From an uncultured Duncaniella sp. (GTDB lineage Bacteria; Bacteroidota; Bacteroidia; Bacteroidales; Muribaculaceae), in assembly GCF_910578445.1 (NCBI RefSeq), contig NZ_CAJTQC010000027.1, positions 1 to 39,392 on the forward strand: a DNA stretch of 39,392 nt, written 5' to 3'. Below, in pieces: positions 25,265-34,229 of the stretch. The translations under genes and the position numbers were made by a program. The notes beneath the pieces are model-generated. The model worked only from the letters and a program-made list of their open reading frames with translations. It was not told where the DNA came from and made no database searches. The stretch's first letter is position 1. Every line of letters begins with the position of its first letter.

Positions 25265-26161
25265 ATGGCTATAGACAAATTTGAACTAACCCGAAAAATT
25301 GCAGAAGAACTGAACGAAGAAATCGGTTTGCCTACAATTCTTATCTATCCTGACAAAGAGAAGGAAATCACTCTCACAAGCAGTAAATTTGGCGGTTTAC
25401 CCTATTGGGACAACATACTACCCTATCCTACGGACAACAAAGGGAACAAACTGAAACTTCTCGCCCAGTTTAATCTTGGAGAAATATCGGAAGCCTGTCA
25501 TCCGTGTGGTGGTGTGCTCCCCGAAAACGGAATGCTACAGTTTTTTATCCTGCCTGAAGAGGATTGTTTCTACGGTTCTGATTTAGACGATTATACCAAT
25601 CAGAATCTTTTCCGTGTCATCTACCATCCCTCAATCAATCTAAATATCACGGCCGAGGATATTCTGAATCTGGATATTCCGACAGTATCCGCATCAGAAA
25701 ATGACCTTGAACCAATCTCGGGTGAAATAGGACTTGACTTCGATATTGAGAAGAAAGCATCGCTTGAACAGGACGGTTTTAAAGACATGTTCATCGCCAA
25801 GGCTCGCGAATATGGCTGGAAATTAGAGAATGAGGACGACGGTAGCGAGGACATCGAGGATTTGTGTGACTGCCTTGATGAAGATGTCTATTCAGAACTG
25901 TTGGATTGTTCATCGTATGACGATAGCTGCCTCTTGGGCTATCCGTCCTTTACTCAATATGACCCCAGAATTGACGATGAACGCTATTCGGAATATGACA
26001 CGCAATTATTCCAGATGGGAAGTTATCAAGATGAAGATGAGGATGAAACTGATTTCATAGCCATGTGGGGCGACATGGGAATTGCCCACTTCTTCATAAA
26101 CCGCGATAAGCTCATTAAAAAGGACTTCTCAGATATAATGTATTATTGGGATTGTTACTAA
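25265..26161 (+). CDS. DUF1963 (YwqG-like) protein
   Basis: A 298-residue cytoplasmic protein of the YwqG/DUF1963 family, whose function is unknown. Recognised by SKFGGLPYW near the start, the LAQFNLGEI strand, MLQFFILPEED, and the C-terminal block LLGYPSFTQYDPR...LFQMGS...MWGDMGIAHFFINRDKLIKKDFSDIMYYWDCY. It carries an unusually acidic stretch (about 205-235 and DEDEDETD), longer than the usual linker. The coding sequence is more A/T-rich than its neighbours, which hints at a different origin. It stands alone and ends at a 15-bp terminator stem. Confidence 0.88.
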   Translation: MAIDKFELTRKIAEELNEEIGLPTILIYPDKEKEITLTSSKFGGLPYWDNILPYPTDNKGNKLKLLAQFNLGEISEACHPCGGVLPENGMLQFFILPEEDCFYGSDLDDYTNQNLFRVIYHPSINLNITAEDILNLDIPTVSASENDLEPISGEIGLDFDIEKKASLEQDGFKDMFIAKAREYGWKLENEDDGSEDIEDLCDCLDEDVYSELLDCSSYDDSCLLGYPSFTQYDPRIDDERYSEYDTQLFQMGSYQDEDEDETDFIAMWGDMGIAHFFINRDKLIKKDFSDIMYYWDCY

Positions 26162-26220
26162 TCAAACTTTATGACAATCCATCCACTCATCACTCTGCTA
26201 TAATCCACATTACCCACCAC

Positions 26221-26286
26221 TTTGCATTCCTGCCGCTTTGACTCTTAAGAGCCGGCAGGAATGCAAATGAAATAAGAGGCTTTTTT
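26221..26286 (+). terminator. terminator after the DUF1963 gene
   Basis: TTTGCATTCCTGCCG (26221-26235) pairs with CGGCAGGAATGCAAA (26253-26267), loop 17 nt with an inner CTCTTAAGAG palindrome; a T run follows about 12 nt later. It lies only 38 nt before the start of the next gene, so it may also influence that gene's leader. Confidence 0.7.
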
Positions 26287-26304
26287 TAATCACTATTTAT
26301 ACCC

Positions 26305-28761
26305 ATGAATATACGTGCATTATCATTGGGACTGGCTACACTGTGGCTCGGTGCGTCGGCCGAAAAAATCGATGTCACTTCGTTCAGATACCAAGGACCT
26401 TTTGTTGTCAACCCTCCGGTGATGGTCGACAGCGTCGATGTCAATTCCAAAAAATTTGACCGCACCTCGCTGCTTGCGACCCCCATTTCGCTCAAAACAG
26501 CCGCAAACGGCCGGGAAATCACAGGCGATGTCGTGCTTGGCTCAAATCGCGATGCAATCCATCTGCTGAACTTCTCGATTGACAACGAACGCTATGTCAC
26601 CGCCACGCTCAAAATCGACGGTCTGCGCCACCACGAAGTGTATCTCGACGGCAAGAAGCTCGACGGCGACAAACTCACGCTCACCCCGGCCACTCATAAT
26701 GTGACCATCAAATGCCTGACCGACAATTCATCGGCCGATTCACTGCATGTCGCTATCGAGAGTGAACATCCCGGGCTTATGAAAATCAACAGCGGTGTCG
26801 AAAAGCGTCGTTTCACCCTCAACGACGTGATGACCGGAAAACGTTTCAGCTCATCCACTCTTTCGCCGAGCGGCAAATATCTCCTCCGCTCCTATTATTA
26901 TACACACGACGGCGGAGCTAACACATTTTCATTTGACATCTGCGATTTCGCTTCAGGCCGCGTATTGGCAAAGCGCACTAAATCGCTACGCTGGATGCCC
27001 AAAAGCGACCGTCTGTATTACACACGCTACGTCGACGGAAAACTCCAGCTTGTGACCGTAGACCCGGCCAACGGAAGCGAGACTGTCATAGCTAATGATG
27101 TGCCTGAGAGCTACTTCACAATCTCACCTACAGAAGATTTTCTCATATACACCCGTCATCAGGAAGGGCCTAAGGAGAAAAACGCCGACCTCTACGAAAT
27201 CGTCCATCCCGAGGACCGTCAGCCGGGATGGCGCAACAGAGGGACGCTCATGAAATATGATTTCGCCACAGGGATGTCGACTCCTCTGACTTTCGGCAAC
27301 CGAAACACGGGTCTATGCGGTCTGTCGGACGACGGACGGAAACTTCTCTATCAGGTTTCGGAATCACGCCTTGAGAAGCGCCCAACCACCCTCACGTCGC
27401 TCTATCTTCTCGACCTGTCCGACAATTCAGTCATGACACTCGTCGAGAAGGAAGGATTTTTCGGCGGAGCTATCCTCTCGCCCGACGGGACAAAAGTGGC
27501 TCTCATCGGTTCGCCCGAAGCATACGGTGCTGTCGGACGCAATCTGCCTGACGACCGCATCCCGAGCATGTATGACAACCAGCTCTACGTGCTCGATGTA
27601 GCCACAAAAGCCATCACTCCGCTTACCCGCGATTTTGATCCATCGGTCGACAATGTGAAGTGGAACCGCAACGACGGCAACATATATTTCATCGCCAGTG
27701 ACCGCGACAGGCGTTCGCTGTTCCGTGTCAATCCCTCAAGCGGAAAAATAGACAATCTCAATGCTAAAGAGGACTATGTGATGTCGTTCTCCCTCTCGAA
27801 TGGAAGCAACGACATGGTATATGTCGGACAGGGAGCTGTCAATTCCGACCGCCTCTATTCACTCAACACGAAGACCCTTCGCCAGAACCTCATCGAAGAC
27901 CTCAGCGCCGAACGCCTCGACGGTGTGATGCTCGGAGAATGCAAGCCTTGGATTTTCAAGTCGTCGCGCGGCGACAGCATCTGCGGCCGCTACATTCTTC
28001 CGCCCGACTTCGACCCGACGCGTAAATATCCGATGATCGTGAACTACTATGGCGGATGCTCGCCGACAAGCCGCACATTCGAAAGCCGCTATCCCCACCA
28101 CGTATATGCCGCACACGGCTACGTGGTGCTCGTCATCAATCCAAGCGGAAGCGCGGGCTTCGGACAGGAATTCGCATCGCGCCATGTCAATACGGCAGGC
28201 GAAGGTGTGGCCGAGGACATCATCGACGGCGTGAAACAATTCATCAACGCTAATCCTTGGGTCGATGCTTCGAAAATCGGCTGCATAGGCGCGTCATACG
28301 GCGGATTCATGACTCAATATCTCCAGACAAAAACCGACCTGTTTGCAGCCGCCATATCCCACGCAGGCATCAGTGACCACACGAGCTACTGGGGAGAGGG
28401 CTACTGGGGATACTCCTACAGCGAGGTAAGCATGGCAAAAAGCTATCCTTGGAGTCACTCGGAGCTTTATGTAAAGCAAAGTCCGCTCTACAACGCCGAC
28501 AAAATCCATACGCCGATACTTTTCCTCCACGGTGATTCCGACACCAACGTGCCGTTCGGTGAGAGCATCCAGATGTACACGGCGTTAAAACTCCTCGGAC
28601 GCGAGACCGCATTTGTGGCCGTAAGAGACGCGAACCATCAGGTGACCGAGTTCAACAAACGCAAGCAATGGCAGGAGACCATTTTCGCTTGGTTCGCAAA
28701 ATATCTTCAGGACGATGAATCGTGGTGGGAATCGCTATATCCCAAAAAGTCTCTCGACTGA
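26305..28761 (+). CDS. secreted S9-family (prolyl oligopeptidase/DPP-type) serine peptidase
   Basis: 818 residues with a signal peptide (MNIRALSLGLATLWLGASA). An N-terminal extension of about 150 residues precedes a beta-propeller region (about 170-560: STLSPSGKYLLRSYYY, YFTISPTEDFLIYTR, GLSDDGRKLLYQ, ILSPDGTKVALIG). The C-terminal catalytic alpha/beta hydrolase has Ser in GCIGASYGGFMTQY (about 664), Asp in LHGDSDTNVPF (about 746) and His in RDANHQV (about 778). Relatives cut dipeptides or short peptides after proline or other residues in the periplasm of Bacteroidales. Specificity cannot be assigned here: I did not find a clear double-Glu DPP-IV motif. It converges on the LysR gene, with 38 bp between the stops. 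Confidence 0.92.
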   Translation: MNIRALSLGLATLWLGASAEKIDVTSFRYQGPFVVNPPVMVDSVDVNSKKFDRTSLLATPISLKTAANGREITGDVVLGSNRDAIHLLNFSIDNERYVTATLKIDGLRHHEVYLDGKKLDGDKLTLTPATHNVTIKCLTDNSSADSLHVAIESEHPGLMKINSGVEKRRFTLNDVMTGKRFSSSTLSPSGKYLLRSYYYTHDGGANTFSFDICDFASGRVLAKRTKSLRWMPKSDRLYYTRYVDGKLQLVTVDPANGSETVIANDVPESYFTISPTEDFLIYTRHQEGPKEKNADLYEIVHPEDRQPGWRNRGTLMKYDFATGMSTPLTFGNRNTGLCGLSDDGRKLLYQVSESRLEKRPTTLTSLYLLDLSDNSVMTLVEKEGFFGGAILSPDGTKVALIGSPEAYGAVGRNLPDDRIPSMYDNQLYVLDVATKAITPLTRDFDPSVDNVKWNRNDGNIYFIASDRDRRSLFRVNPSSGKIDNLNAKEDYVMSFSLSNGSNDMVYVGQGAVNSDRLYSLNTKTLRQNLIEDLSAERLDGVMLGECKPWIFKSSRGDSICGRYILPPDFDPTRKYPMIVNYYGGCSPTSRTFESRYPHHVYAAHGYVVLVINPSGSAGFGQEFASRHVNTAGEGVAEDIIDGVKQFINANPWVDASKIGCIGASYGGFMTQYLQTKTDLFAAAISHAGISDHTSYWGEGYWGYSYSEVSMAKSYPWSHSELYVKQSPLYNADKIHTPILFLHGDSDTNVPFGESIQMYTALKLLGRETAFVAVRDANHQVTEFNKRKQWQETIFAWFAKYLQDDESWWESLYPKKSLD

Positions 28762-28799
28762 GAAAATAGCACGATAGCAAAGTCAGATTTCTGTCAGAC

Positions 28800-29702
28800 T
28801 CAAAGCCACGCATTGACCCGCTCACGTATAGCGGCCGATTCGCTCAGCATTCTGACAAACTCACGCATAGACCGCTTGCGGTAACTGTCGCGAAGGGTGT
28901 GGACGCAGCCTGTCATCTCGTTTAAAGGAACATCGAGTGGCACTGCCTTCACATCCTTCACGTTGTGTATGGTGGCCTCGGCAAGCACAGTTGCAAGCCG
29001 GCTTCCGCTTATCAGTTTAAGCAGTATGTTGACTTCGTTAAGCTCGATTTTCACTTTCATCTTGACACCGCGCGCCGAACTTATGGCATCGAAATAGTTG
29101 CGGGCCTGAAGTCCGCGCGAAGGAAGCGCCAGATCATATTGGGAAAGCTCGTCGAGCGTCACCTTCTGCCGCGACGCGAGCGGATGGGCAGAATTGACAA
29201 TGACGGCAAGATAGTTCTGGAACAGGACATGCGACTCAATTTCGTCGGTCGACAGCCGTGGACGGAACGCAAGCACAAAATCCACCTCACGTTCGGTCAG
29301 CATCTCCATCAGTTCGGAAACAGGCTTATAGAATATATTGAGCTTCACGCCGGGATAAAGCTTCATGAAGTCAATGATTGTCTCTGTCAGTATCGGGCTG
29401 AAGGAATAGGTCACGCCGATGTTCAACGTTCCGGCAAGCAGCTCGCGCAGGTCGTTCATGCGGTCAAGACAAAGCTGCGAGTCATGGAGCGTCCTGACCG
29501 CATAGGGCAGCAGCTCGCTTCCCGCTTCGGTGAGACAGACACGGTGGCTGTCACGCTGGAAAAGAGGAGAGCCGAGTTCCTGCTCAAGCTGTTTGATCTG
29601 TTGCGACAGGGTGCTCTGTGTGATGAACAGCGCACGGGATGCCTCGGAAAAGTTAAGCGTTTCCGCGACCTTGACGAAATATTTCAGTTGACGGAGTTCC
29701 AT
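28800..29702 (-). CDS. LysR-type transcriptional regulator
   Basis: 300 residues. The N-terminal winged HTH is typical (MELRQLKYFVKVAETLNFSEASRALFITQSTLSQQIKQLEQELG), followed by the linker helix and a periplasmic-binding-like effector domain (about 90-295). The effector domain is nearer to CynR/CatM than to OxyR: the peroxide-sensing Cys pair is absent. It lies 53 nt downstream of the split threonine/serine exporter on the same strand, with its own -7 box (29724-29731, TACATTTG on minus), so it may be co-transcribed and may control that exporter or itself. The inducer is unknown. Confidence 0.92.
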   Translation of the reverse strand: MELRQLKYFVKVAETLNFSEASRALFITQSTLSQQIKQLEQELGSPLFQRDSHRVCLTEAGSELLPYAVRTLHDSQLCLDRMNDLRELLAGTLNIGVTYSFSPILTETIIDFMKLYPGVKLNIFYKPVSELMEMLTEREVDFVLAFRPRLSTDEIESHVLFQNYLAVIVNSAHPLASRQKVTLDELSQYDLALPSRGLQARNYFDAISSARGVKMKVKIELNEVNILLKLISGSRLATVLAEATIHNVKDVKAVPLDVPLNEMTGCVHTLRDSYRKRSMREFVRMLSESAAIRERVNAWL

Positions 29703-29723
29703 AAGTCAGACGAAGTGATGATG

Positions 29724-29731
29724 CAAATGTA
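29724..29731 (-). promoter_or_regulatory. candidate -7 box for the LysR gene
   Basis: The minus strand reads TACATTTG, an exact TAnnTTTG match 21 nt upstream of the LysR start. No -33 partner is seen. Confidence 0.4.
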
Positions 29732-29755
29732 ATGATTAAACGTAATATTCCGCCC

Positions 29756-30238
29756 CTATCGTGTGGCCTGAAATGAAATGTTTTTGAACAGGAAGATTGG
29801 GATGGTGGCGCCGATGACCATGCCGAGGAGGATGAACAGACATGTGAAACCGTTGCTCGCAAAGAGATAAAAATAATGGCTGAACGTCCCCTCGCCTCCC
29901 TGATAGATGCACATCACAAGGCCTCCGAAGGTCTTGTAGGCATATATTCCCGGAATCATGGGGAGCAGCGACGGAAACAGGCAGGTCTCGGCAGGTGTCT
30001 TCGCCACGGGAGAGAGCAATACGGCAAGTATCCCGACGAGCAAGGCCGCAATAGTGCTGGCGATAACGATGTGCAGTCCGAGCACCGACGGTTGCATCAT
30101 CAGAAAACGCGCCGAATGGCCTATGGCGGCGATGAGCGCACAATACAGATAGGCTCTTTTCGGAGGGTTGCTTATGGCAGCGAAACCGATAGCAGCTATC
30201 GCCGCAAAAAATCCGTCTTGAAGAAATTCAATTAGCAT
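29756..30238 (-). CDS. threonine/serine exporter, ThrE_2-type half
   Basis: From ATG 30238 it has 160 residues with four to five membrane segments (FFAAIAAIGFAAISN, AYLYCALIAAIGHSARFL, IVIASTIAALLVGILAVLL, FTCLFILLGMVIGATIPIFLF). LFPSLLPMIPGIYAYKTFGGL is the hallmark of the C-terminal half of ThrE-type amino-acid exporters. Here the two halves are separate proteins, as in many Bacteroidetes and yeast-like arrangements; the other half is encoded 50 nt upstream. The open frame reaches 30349 but overlaps the upstream gene, so the ATG at 30238 is taken. Confidence 0.88.
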   Translation of the reverse strand: MLIEFLQDGFFAAIAAIGFAAISNPPKRAYLYCALIAAIGHSARFLMMQPSVLGLHIVIASTIAALLVGILAVLLSPVAKTPAETCLFPSLLPMIPGIYAYKTFGGLVMCIYQGGEGTFSHYFYLFASNGFTCLFILLGMVIGATIPIFLFKNISFQATR

Positions 30239-30288
30239 CGTGATGAGATGAGTCGCAAAAAAATTGTTGTGTGGATGGATAACGGTAA

Positions 30289-31131
30289 TCAGAACATTCC
30301 GAGGTTCATCATGAGAAGACCTCCGCAAAGTCCGATCGACAGGCAGCATGTGAGAATCACGGCGTGGATGAACCGGCAGAATGAACAGATGTAGTGACCG
30401 GCAAGCATGTCGCTGAACGAGTTGAGAAACGGAATGCCGGGGACAAGGTAGAGCACACTCGTGCCGACAGCAATCTCAGGAGTAGTGCCGAGATGGAAAA
30501 GAGCGTCGCTCGCACCGAGTACCGACGACACAAATGCACAGAGAATGAACACCAGACGCATGTCGGCCTTATGCTCGCACAACACCTGCTTCAGATAATA
30601 GCCTGCGATTGTGGAGAGAAAGACGACGGCAACCGCAGACCAGTCGCCGGTGAAAAGGCGACAGAAAGAGGCATTGGCCAGTGAGGCAAGAAGGAGAACG
30701 AGATTTTTGTTGGCCGGCGGCGTGCGGATGATGCTTTCAAACTGCTCTTTAGCCTCCTCAAAGTTTATTTTCCCGTCGGCAAGCGCCCAGCTCAGTTCAC
30801 TCAGACGGGTATTGATGTCGAAACTGATGGGAAGTGTGCGCGTTGCCGTAATATACGTGTAGCTGTCCGATTTGTCAGGCAGGCAGACGGAGAGATGAAT
30901 GTGGCGCGGAAGAATGGTCATCACAACACCGCAGCCAAGAGCTTCGGCCATGCGCATGACATTGCGTTCGAGACGGATACACGTCGCACCGCAGCCGAGC
31001 AGCCACGCCGAATATTCCGATATGAAAAGACAAATCTCTTTAAGTGAATGAATTTCGCCTCCACAGACACATCCTGCCGTGGCTACCGGAACAGCCGACG
31101 TGGCGGAAGCATCGTCAATCCTCGTCATCAT
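30289..31131 (-). CDS. threonine/serine exporter, ThrE (DUF1212)-type half
   Basis: 280 residues. The N-terminal soluble part (about 25-130; LLGCGATCIRLERNVMRMAEALG, TRLSELSWALADGKINFEEAKEQFESI) is the conserved DUF1212/ThrE region, followed by about five membrane segments, with VLYLVPGIPFLNSFSDMLAGHY as the signature loop. Together with the downstream ThrE_2 half it should form an inner-membrane exporter of threonine or serine (family knowledge; substrate unproven here). Its start (M at 31131 or 31128) overlaps the 3' end of a small upstream membrane-protein gene by 17 nt. Confidence 0.9.
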   Translation of the reverse strand: MMTRIDDASATSAVPVATAGCVCGGEIHSLKEICLFISEYSAWLLGCGATCIRLERNVMRMAEALGCGVVMTILPRHIHLSVCLPDKSDSYTYITATRTLPISFDINTRLSELSWALADGKINFEEAKEQFESIIRTPPANKNLVLLLASLANASFCRLFTGDWSAVAVVFLSTIAGYYLKQVLCEHKADMRLVFILCAFVSSVLGASDALFHLGTTPEIAVGTSVLYLVPGIPFLNSFSDMLAGHYICSFCRFIHAVILTCCLSIGLCGGLLMMNLGMF

Positions 31132-31324
31132 AAATATCTTCTTCTTTTTTTACGAGCCTGTCACCCGGAACGAAAAATTCCTCTCTCTCACTGCCCATCT
31201 CGAAAATGCGGACGTGGCGACGCGAGTTATTATAGGTCTTGTGGCAGATTCTTACTATAATCAGTGCTGCCATCGCAAAGGCAATCACACACCAAGTAAT
31301 CAGAGGGACATTAAGTGTAATCAT
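31115..31324 (-). CDS. small single-helix membrane protein preceding the exporter genes
   Basis: From ATG 31324 it has 69 residues: one membrane segment (about 5-24, NVPLITWCVIAFAMAALIIV), then a basic stretch (RICHKTYNNSRRHVR) and a very acidic C-terminus (KKEEDIYDDED). No family recognised. It overlaps the ThrE gene by 17 nt, which implies co-translation and a possible role as an exporter partner (inference). An imperfect -7 box (TTACTTTG on minus, 31350-31357) lies 26 nt upstream. The frame is open to 31372 but the added residues are not convincing. Confidence 0.6.
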   Translation of the reverse strand: MITLNVPLITWCVIAFAMAALIIVRICHKTYNNSRRHVRIFEMGSEREEFFVPGDRLVKKEEDIYDDED

Positions 31325-31454
31325 TTTTCTGGTCGTTTTAAATTTTCTGCAAAGTAAACAACCTTCACACATTAATTCCTATCACCGGCTAATGAAAGTT
31401 TCGATAGCAATTATAGAACGAAACAATTGTTAAAAATGTTCAACAAAGATTTCG

Positions 31455-31462
31455 TAACTTTG
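31455..31462 (+). promoter_or_regulatory. candidate -7 box for yjbQ
   Basis: TAACTTTG is an exact TAnnTTTG match 74 nt upstream of ATG 31536. The nearest TTG (31427-31429) is 25 nt away, longer than ideal. Confidence 0.45.
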
Positions 31463-31535
31463 CAACCGATTGCAGGCGTCACGACCGTGGCCACGAAGCC
31501 TGCCGATGTGTTAACAACAAGAACTATAGACAGAT

Positions 31536-31946
31536 ATGATACGACAGATTGAATTCACTCTGCGCGCCTATCCGCGCGGAGTCCACCTCGTGACAGGCGA
31601 TGTGATGAGAGAACTTCCTGAACTTCCTGAATGCGGACTGCTTAACCTGCTGATAAAGCACACATCGGCGGCCCTCGCTCTCAATGAGAACGCCGACCCC
31701 GATGTGCGCCATGACCTCAACGCGATATTCAACCGCCTCGTGCCTGAAAACGCTCCGTTCTATCTCCACACCGACGAAGGCTCTGACGACATGCCCTCAC
31801 ATGCAAAATCAGTGCTCGTCGGCCCTTCGCTGAGCCTTCCGATTTCGCGCGGACGCCTCAACCTCGGGACATGGCAGGGAATCTATCTCTGTGAATTCCG
31901 CGACTATGGCGGTCCGCGAAAAATCGTGGCGACAATCCTATCATAA
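31536..31946 (+). CDS. yjbQ: YjbQ / UPF0047 family protein
   Basis: 136 residues, full length for the family. Conserved blocks: IKHTSAALALNENADPDVRHDL, HTDEGSDDMPSHAKSVLVG and GTWQGIYLCEFRD, which hold the His/Asp/Glu residues thought to bind metal or phosphate. E. coli YjbQ has weak thiamin phosphate synthase activity, but the biological role is unknown. Cytoplasmic; no signal peptide. It stands alone and converges on the TonB-dependent receptor gene, with 52 bp between the stops. Confidence 0.93.
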   Translation: MIRQIEFTLRAYPRGVHLVTGDVMRELPELPECGLLNLLIKHTSAALALNENADPDVRHDLNAIFNRLVPENAPFYLHTDEGSDDMPSHAKSVLVGPSLSLPISRGRLNLGTWQGIYLCEFRDYGGPRKIVATILS

Positions 31947-31998
31947 AGTCCGCAAAATCAATAAAATATAAACCTTGAAAAACTCGCATCAGACATAT

Positions 31999-34110
31999 TC
32001 ACAGACGCTTCATTTCCGACAAAGCTGCGTCTGAGCCTTTGTAGGACGATTTGCGTGGCTGGAACGAATAGCTGAGTGTCAGGGCTATGTAGCGGTTATC
32101 GTAGGTCTGTCGCTTGACCATGTCGACACCGTAGCTTCTCAGCCTCCAGCCGTCACGGTGGCTGTTGAATATGTTTGATGCGGACACTTTGACAGTCAGC
32201 GATTTGCCAAGGAACGACTTCTGGATTCCGGCATCCATCATGAAAGGCTTTGATTCAGACAGCTGAGTGTGGATATATCCGCTGCTCTGGCCGTAGAGGT
32301 TGGCTGTCAGAAGGATTCCGAACGGAAGCGAGAGCGTGTTGTCGAAATACCATGAACAGATTGGTTTGTCATATCTCTCCCCGCTGACTTCGAGCCACTG
32401 AGGGTTAAGGCCCAACGTCACAGCCGGTTGCCAGCAGCCAATGCGTTTCTGCCAGACGAAATAGAGCCATGCCGCCGACACATTGAAATTGACAGGCTGG
32501 AAAATCAGCTGAAGATTATCGGCCGGGTAGACGCGCTTGATAAATCCGTAGGTGTCGAACGAGCGCCGGAATGTGGCCTGCATAATAAAATCGCCCATCA
32601 TGCCGAGAAGCTGCACCTGATGACAGCGGCCGTCGCGCAAAGCAGGATTGCCGCCCTCGATTTCGTGGATACCCGTGTAGGAAAGTCCGTCGGGAAGACT
32701 TGAATAGGGAGGTAGCTCGGTGAAACTTTTATAGCTGAGTGACAGCGATTTCGAGCCGTCGTCGGAGAAGCCGTAGGACAGCGAGATATCGGGCGTAATG
32801 AAATTGTCGCGACGCGACAGACGGTCGTCACGCTTGCCGTCAAGCCGATAGATGAAGTTTTTGTGTTCGTAGCGCATTCCTGCGGTGAGCCCGAGTTTCC
32901 CGAATGTCGCCGAATAGCTCGCGAATCCGGCCAGAGAGGTCTGGGCGACCTGCGAGAGCGACGAGGGGATATAAGAGCCGACCTTGTCGTTCAGCATCCT
33001 GTAGTCAAGTCGTGTCGCGGTGTAGGAATCTTCAGTGCCTATGACAAGCGAACCTTTGGGGAGTGGCCGTGAGTAGGTCAGTTTTCCTGCATAGAGGCGC
33101 GAGACGCGATGCTGTGTGGAAGTTACATCGGGATAACGGTCTGACAGAGCGTAGGCAGTTGTGGTGGAGCTATGTGTGTTACGGTCGATGAGAGAACCGT
33201 CGAAATGTATTCGGCCTCCGGCTGCAAACGTCTTGTCGAGATAGAGCTGTGCGTAGTGGTTGGTAGCGCTGATGCGTTGGGTTATATTGCGTTCAATCAG
33301 CGGATTATCATCAAGCCACTCAGAGCCGTGGTTTGAAAAATGGCCGTCCTCACGCAACACTCTGTACCAAGCGCCAAACGAAAGCGAACCAAATGTCTGA
33401 TTGAAACCGAATTTGGCACTGAGATTGTTGGATGGTCTGCGGACCGACTGGCTGCTGCCTACCACCGTCGGTTGTCCTTCATAGTCAAGCGAATTGACCG
33501 TAGCACCACGCATCACCGAATTGTTGTGAGCAGCTATTCCAGTGGCAAACAGCTCGGTAGCTCCACGGAAGAAATAGCGCAGATTGAGCATCTCATAGCC
33601 GGTGAGCGACCGCGCCGCCTTCCCATGAAGCTCATCGTCGAGGCTGAGCCCTTCGATGAAAGTGCGGCGTGTGGTGATTTTCAACACCGCGCCGACAGTC
33701 GCATCATATTCCGCTCCCGGAGCCAGAATCAGCTCGACATTGCGGATGTTACGGCTGCGGAGTGTCCGCAGGTCGAAACTGTCGCTGACAGGACGGTTGT
33801 CGATATAAATCAATGGCGAGCCTTTGCCGTGGACGCTGACCTCATCGTCCGCGACCTTTATCATCGGGAGCTGAGAGAGGACATCGAGGGCGTTGCCAAG
33901 GTTGGCAAGAGGCGTTCCGGCGATGGTCGAAACAAGTGAGTTGCCGACGAGGCGCGTCGATTGGTTGCGTGCGGTCACGACCACTTCGCCAAGTTCACGG
34001 ACAAGGCTGTCGGATGGCTGGGAAAGGTTGACTGAAGGTTGTTGTGAATGCGCCGTGAAGGCGACTGACAGAATAAAAATGAACAGTAGGATAACTTTTG
34101 ACATAAGCAT
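31999..34110 (-). CDS. TonB-dependent receptor (outer-membrane beta-barrel family)
   Basis: From ATG 34110 it has 703 residues (MLMSKVILLFIFILSVAFTAHSQ signal peptide; a second ATG is at 34104). A plug domain follows (about 35-160: LGEVVVTARNQSTRLVGNSLVSTIAG, LDVLSQLPMIKVADDEVSVHGKGSPLIYIDNRPV, NVELILAPGAEYDATVGAVLKITTRR). After that comes a long beta-barrel ending in an aromatic strand (YIALTLSYSFQPRK). It is smaller than SusC proteins, lacks a visible carboxypeptidase-like N-terminal extension and has no SusD partner, so uptake of a metal complex or small ligand, or an outer-membrane assembly role, is as likely as glycan import. A candidate -7 box is 25 nt upstream. A membrane HTH protein gene lies directly upstream on the same strand. 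Confidence 0.88.
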   Translation of the reverse strand: MLMSKVILLFIFILSVAFTAHSQQPSVNLSQPSDSLVRELGEVVVTARNQSTRLVGNSLVSTIAGTPLANLGNALDVLSQLPMIKVADDEVSVHGKGSPLIYIDNRPVSDSFDLRTLRSRNIRNVELILAPGAEYDATVGAVLKITTRRTFIEGLSLDDELHGKAARSLTGYEMLNLRYFFRGATELFATGIAAHNNSVMRGATVNSLDYEGQPTVVGSSQSVRRPSNNLSAKFGFNQTFGSLSFGAWYRVLREDGHFSNHGSEWLDDNPLIERNITQRISATNHYAQLYLDKTFAAGGRIHFDGSLIDRNTHSSTTTAYALSDRYPDVTSTQHRVSRLYAGKLTYSRPLPKGSLVIGTEDSYTATRLDYRMLNDKVGSYIPSSLSQVAQTSLAGFASYSATFGKLGLTAGMRYEHKNFIYRLDGKRDDRLSRRDNFITPDISLSYGFSDDGSKSLSLSYKSFTELPPYSSLPDGLSYTGIHEIEGGNPALRDGRCHQVQLLGMMGDFIMQATFRRSFDTYGFIKRVYPADNLQLIFQPVNFNVSAAWLYFVWQKRIGCWQPAVTLGLNPQWLEVSGERYDKPICSWYFDNTLSLPFGILLTANLYGQSSGYIHTQLSESKPFMMDAGIQKSFLGKSLTVKVSASNIFNSHRDGWRLRSYGVDMVKRQTYDNRYIALTLSYSFQPRKSSYKGSDAALSEMKRL

Positions 34111-34134
34111 TGAATGTGGGTTGAATTGCTTATG

Positions 34135-34142
34135 CAAAGTTA
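34135..34142 (-). promoter_or_regulatory. candidate -7 box for the TonB-dependent receptor gene
   Basis: The minus strand reads TAACTTTG 25 nt upstream of ATG 34110; a TTG (34167-34165 on minus) lies 22 nt further up, slightly long. A start near 34128 rules out the TTG start codon at 34137. Confidence 0.5.
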
Positions 34143-34229
34143 GGTCAACAGGGCGGAATTATGGCAATCGTCAGTCTGACATTCGCATATATACAACACT
34201 ATATATCAAGATATTACACCGATACCTAT

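Noticed and set aside
28762..28799. terminator between the S9 peptidase and LysR genes
   Set aside because: Only short imperfect pairing (AGTC...GACT with an inner CAGA/TCTG) and no T tract.
29736..30143. 135-codon open frame on minus overlapping the ThrE_2 gene
   Set aside because: Alternative frame of the real exporter gene; not membrane-like.
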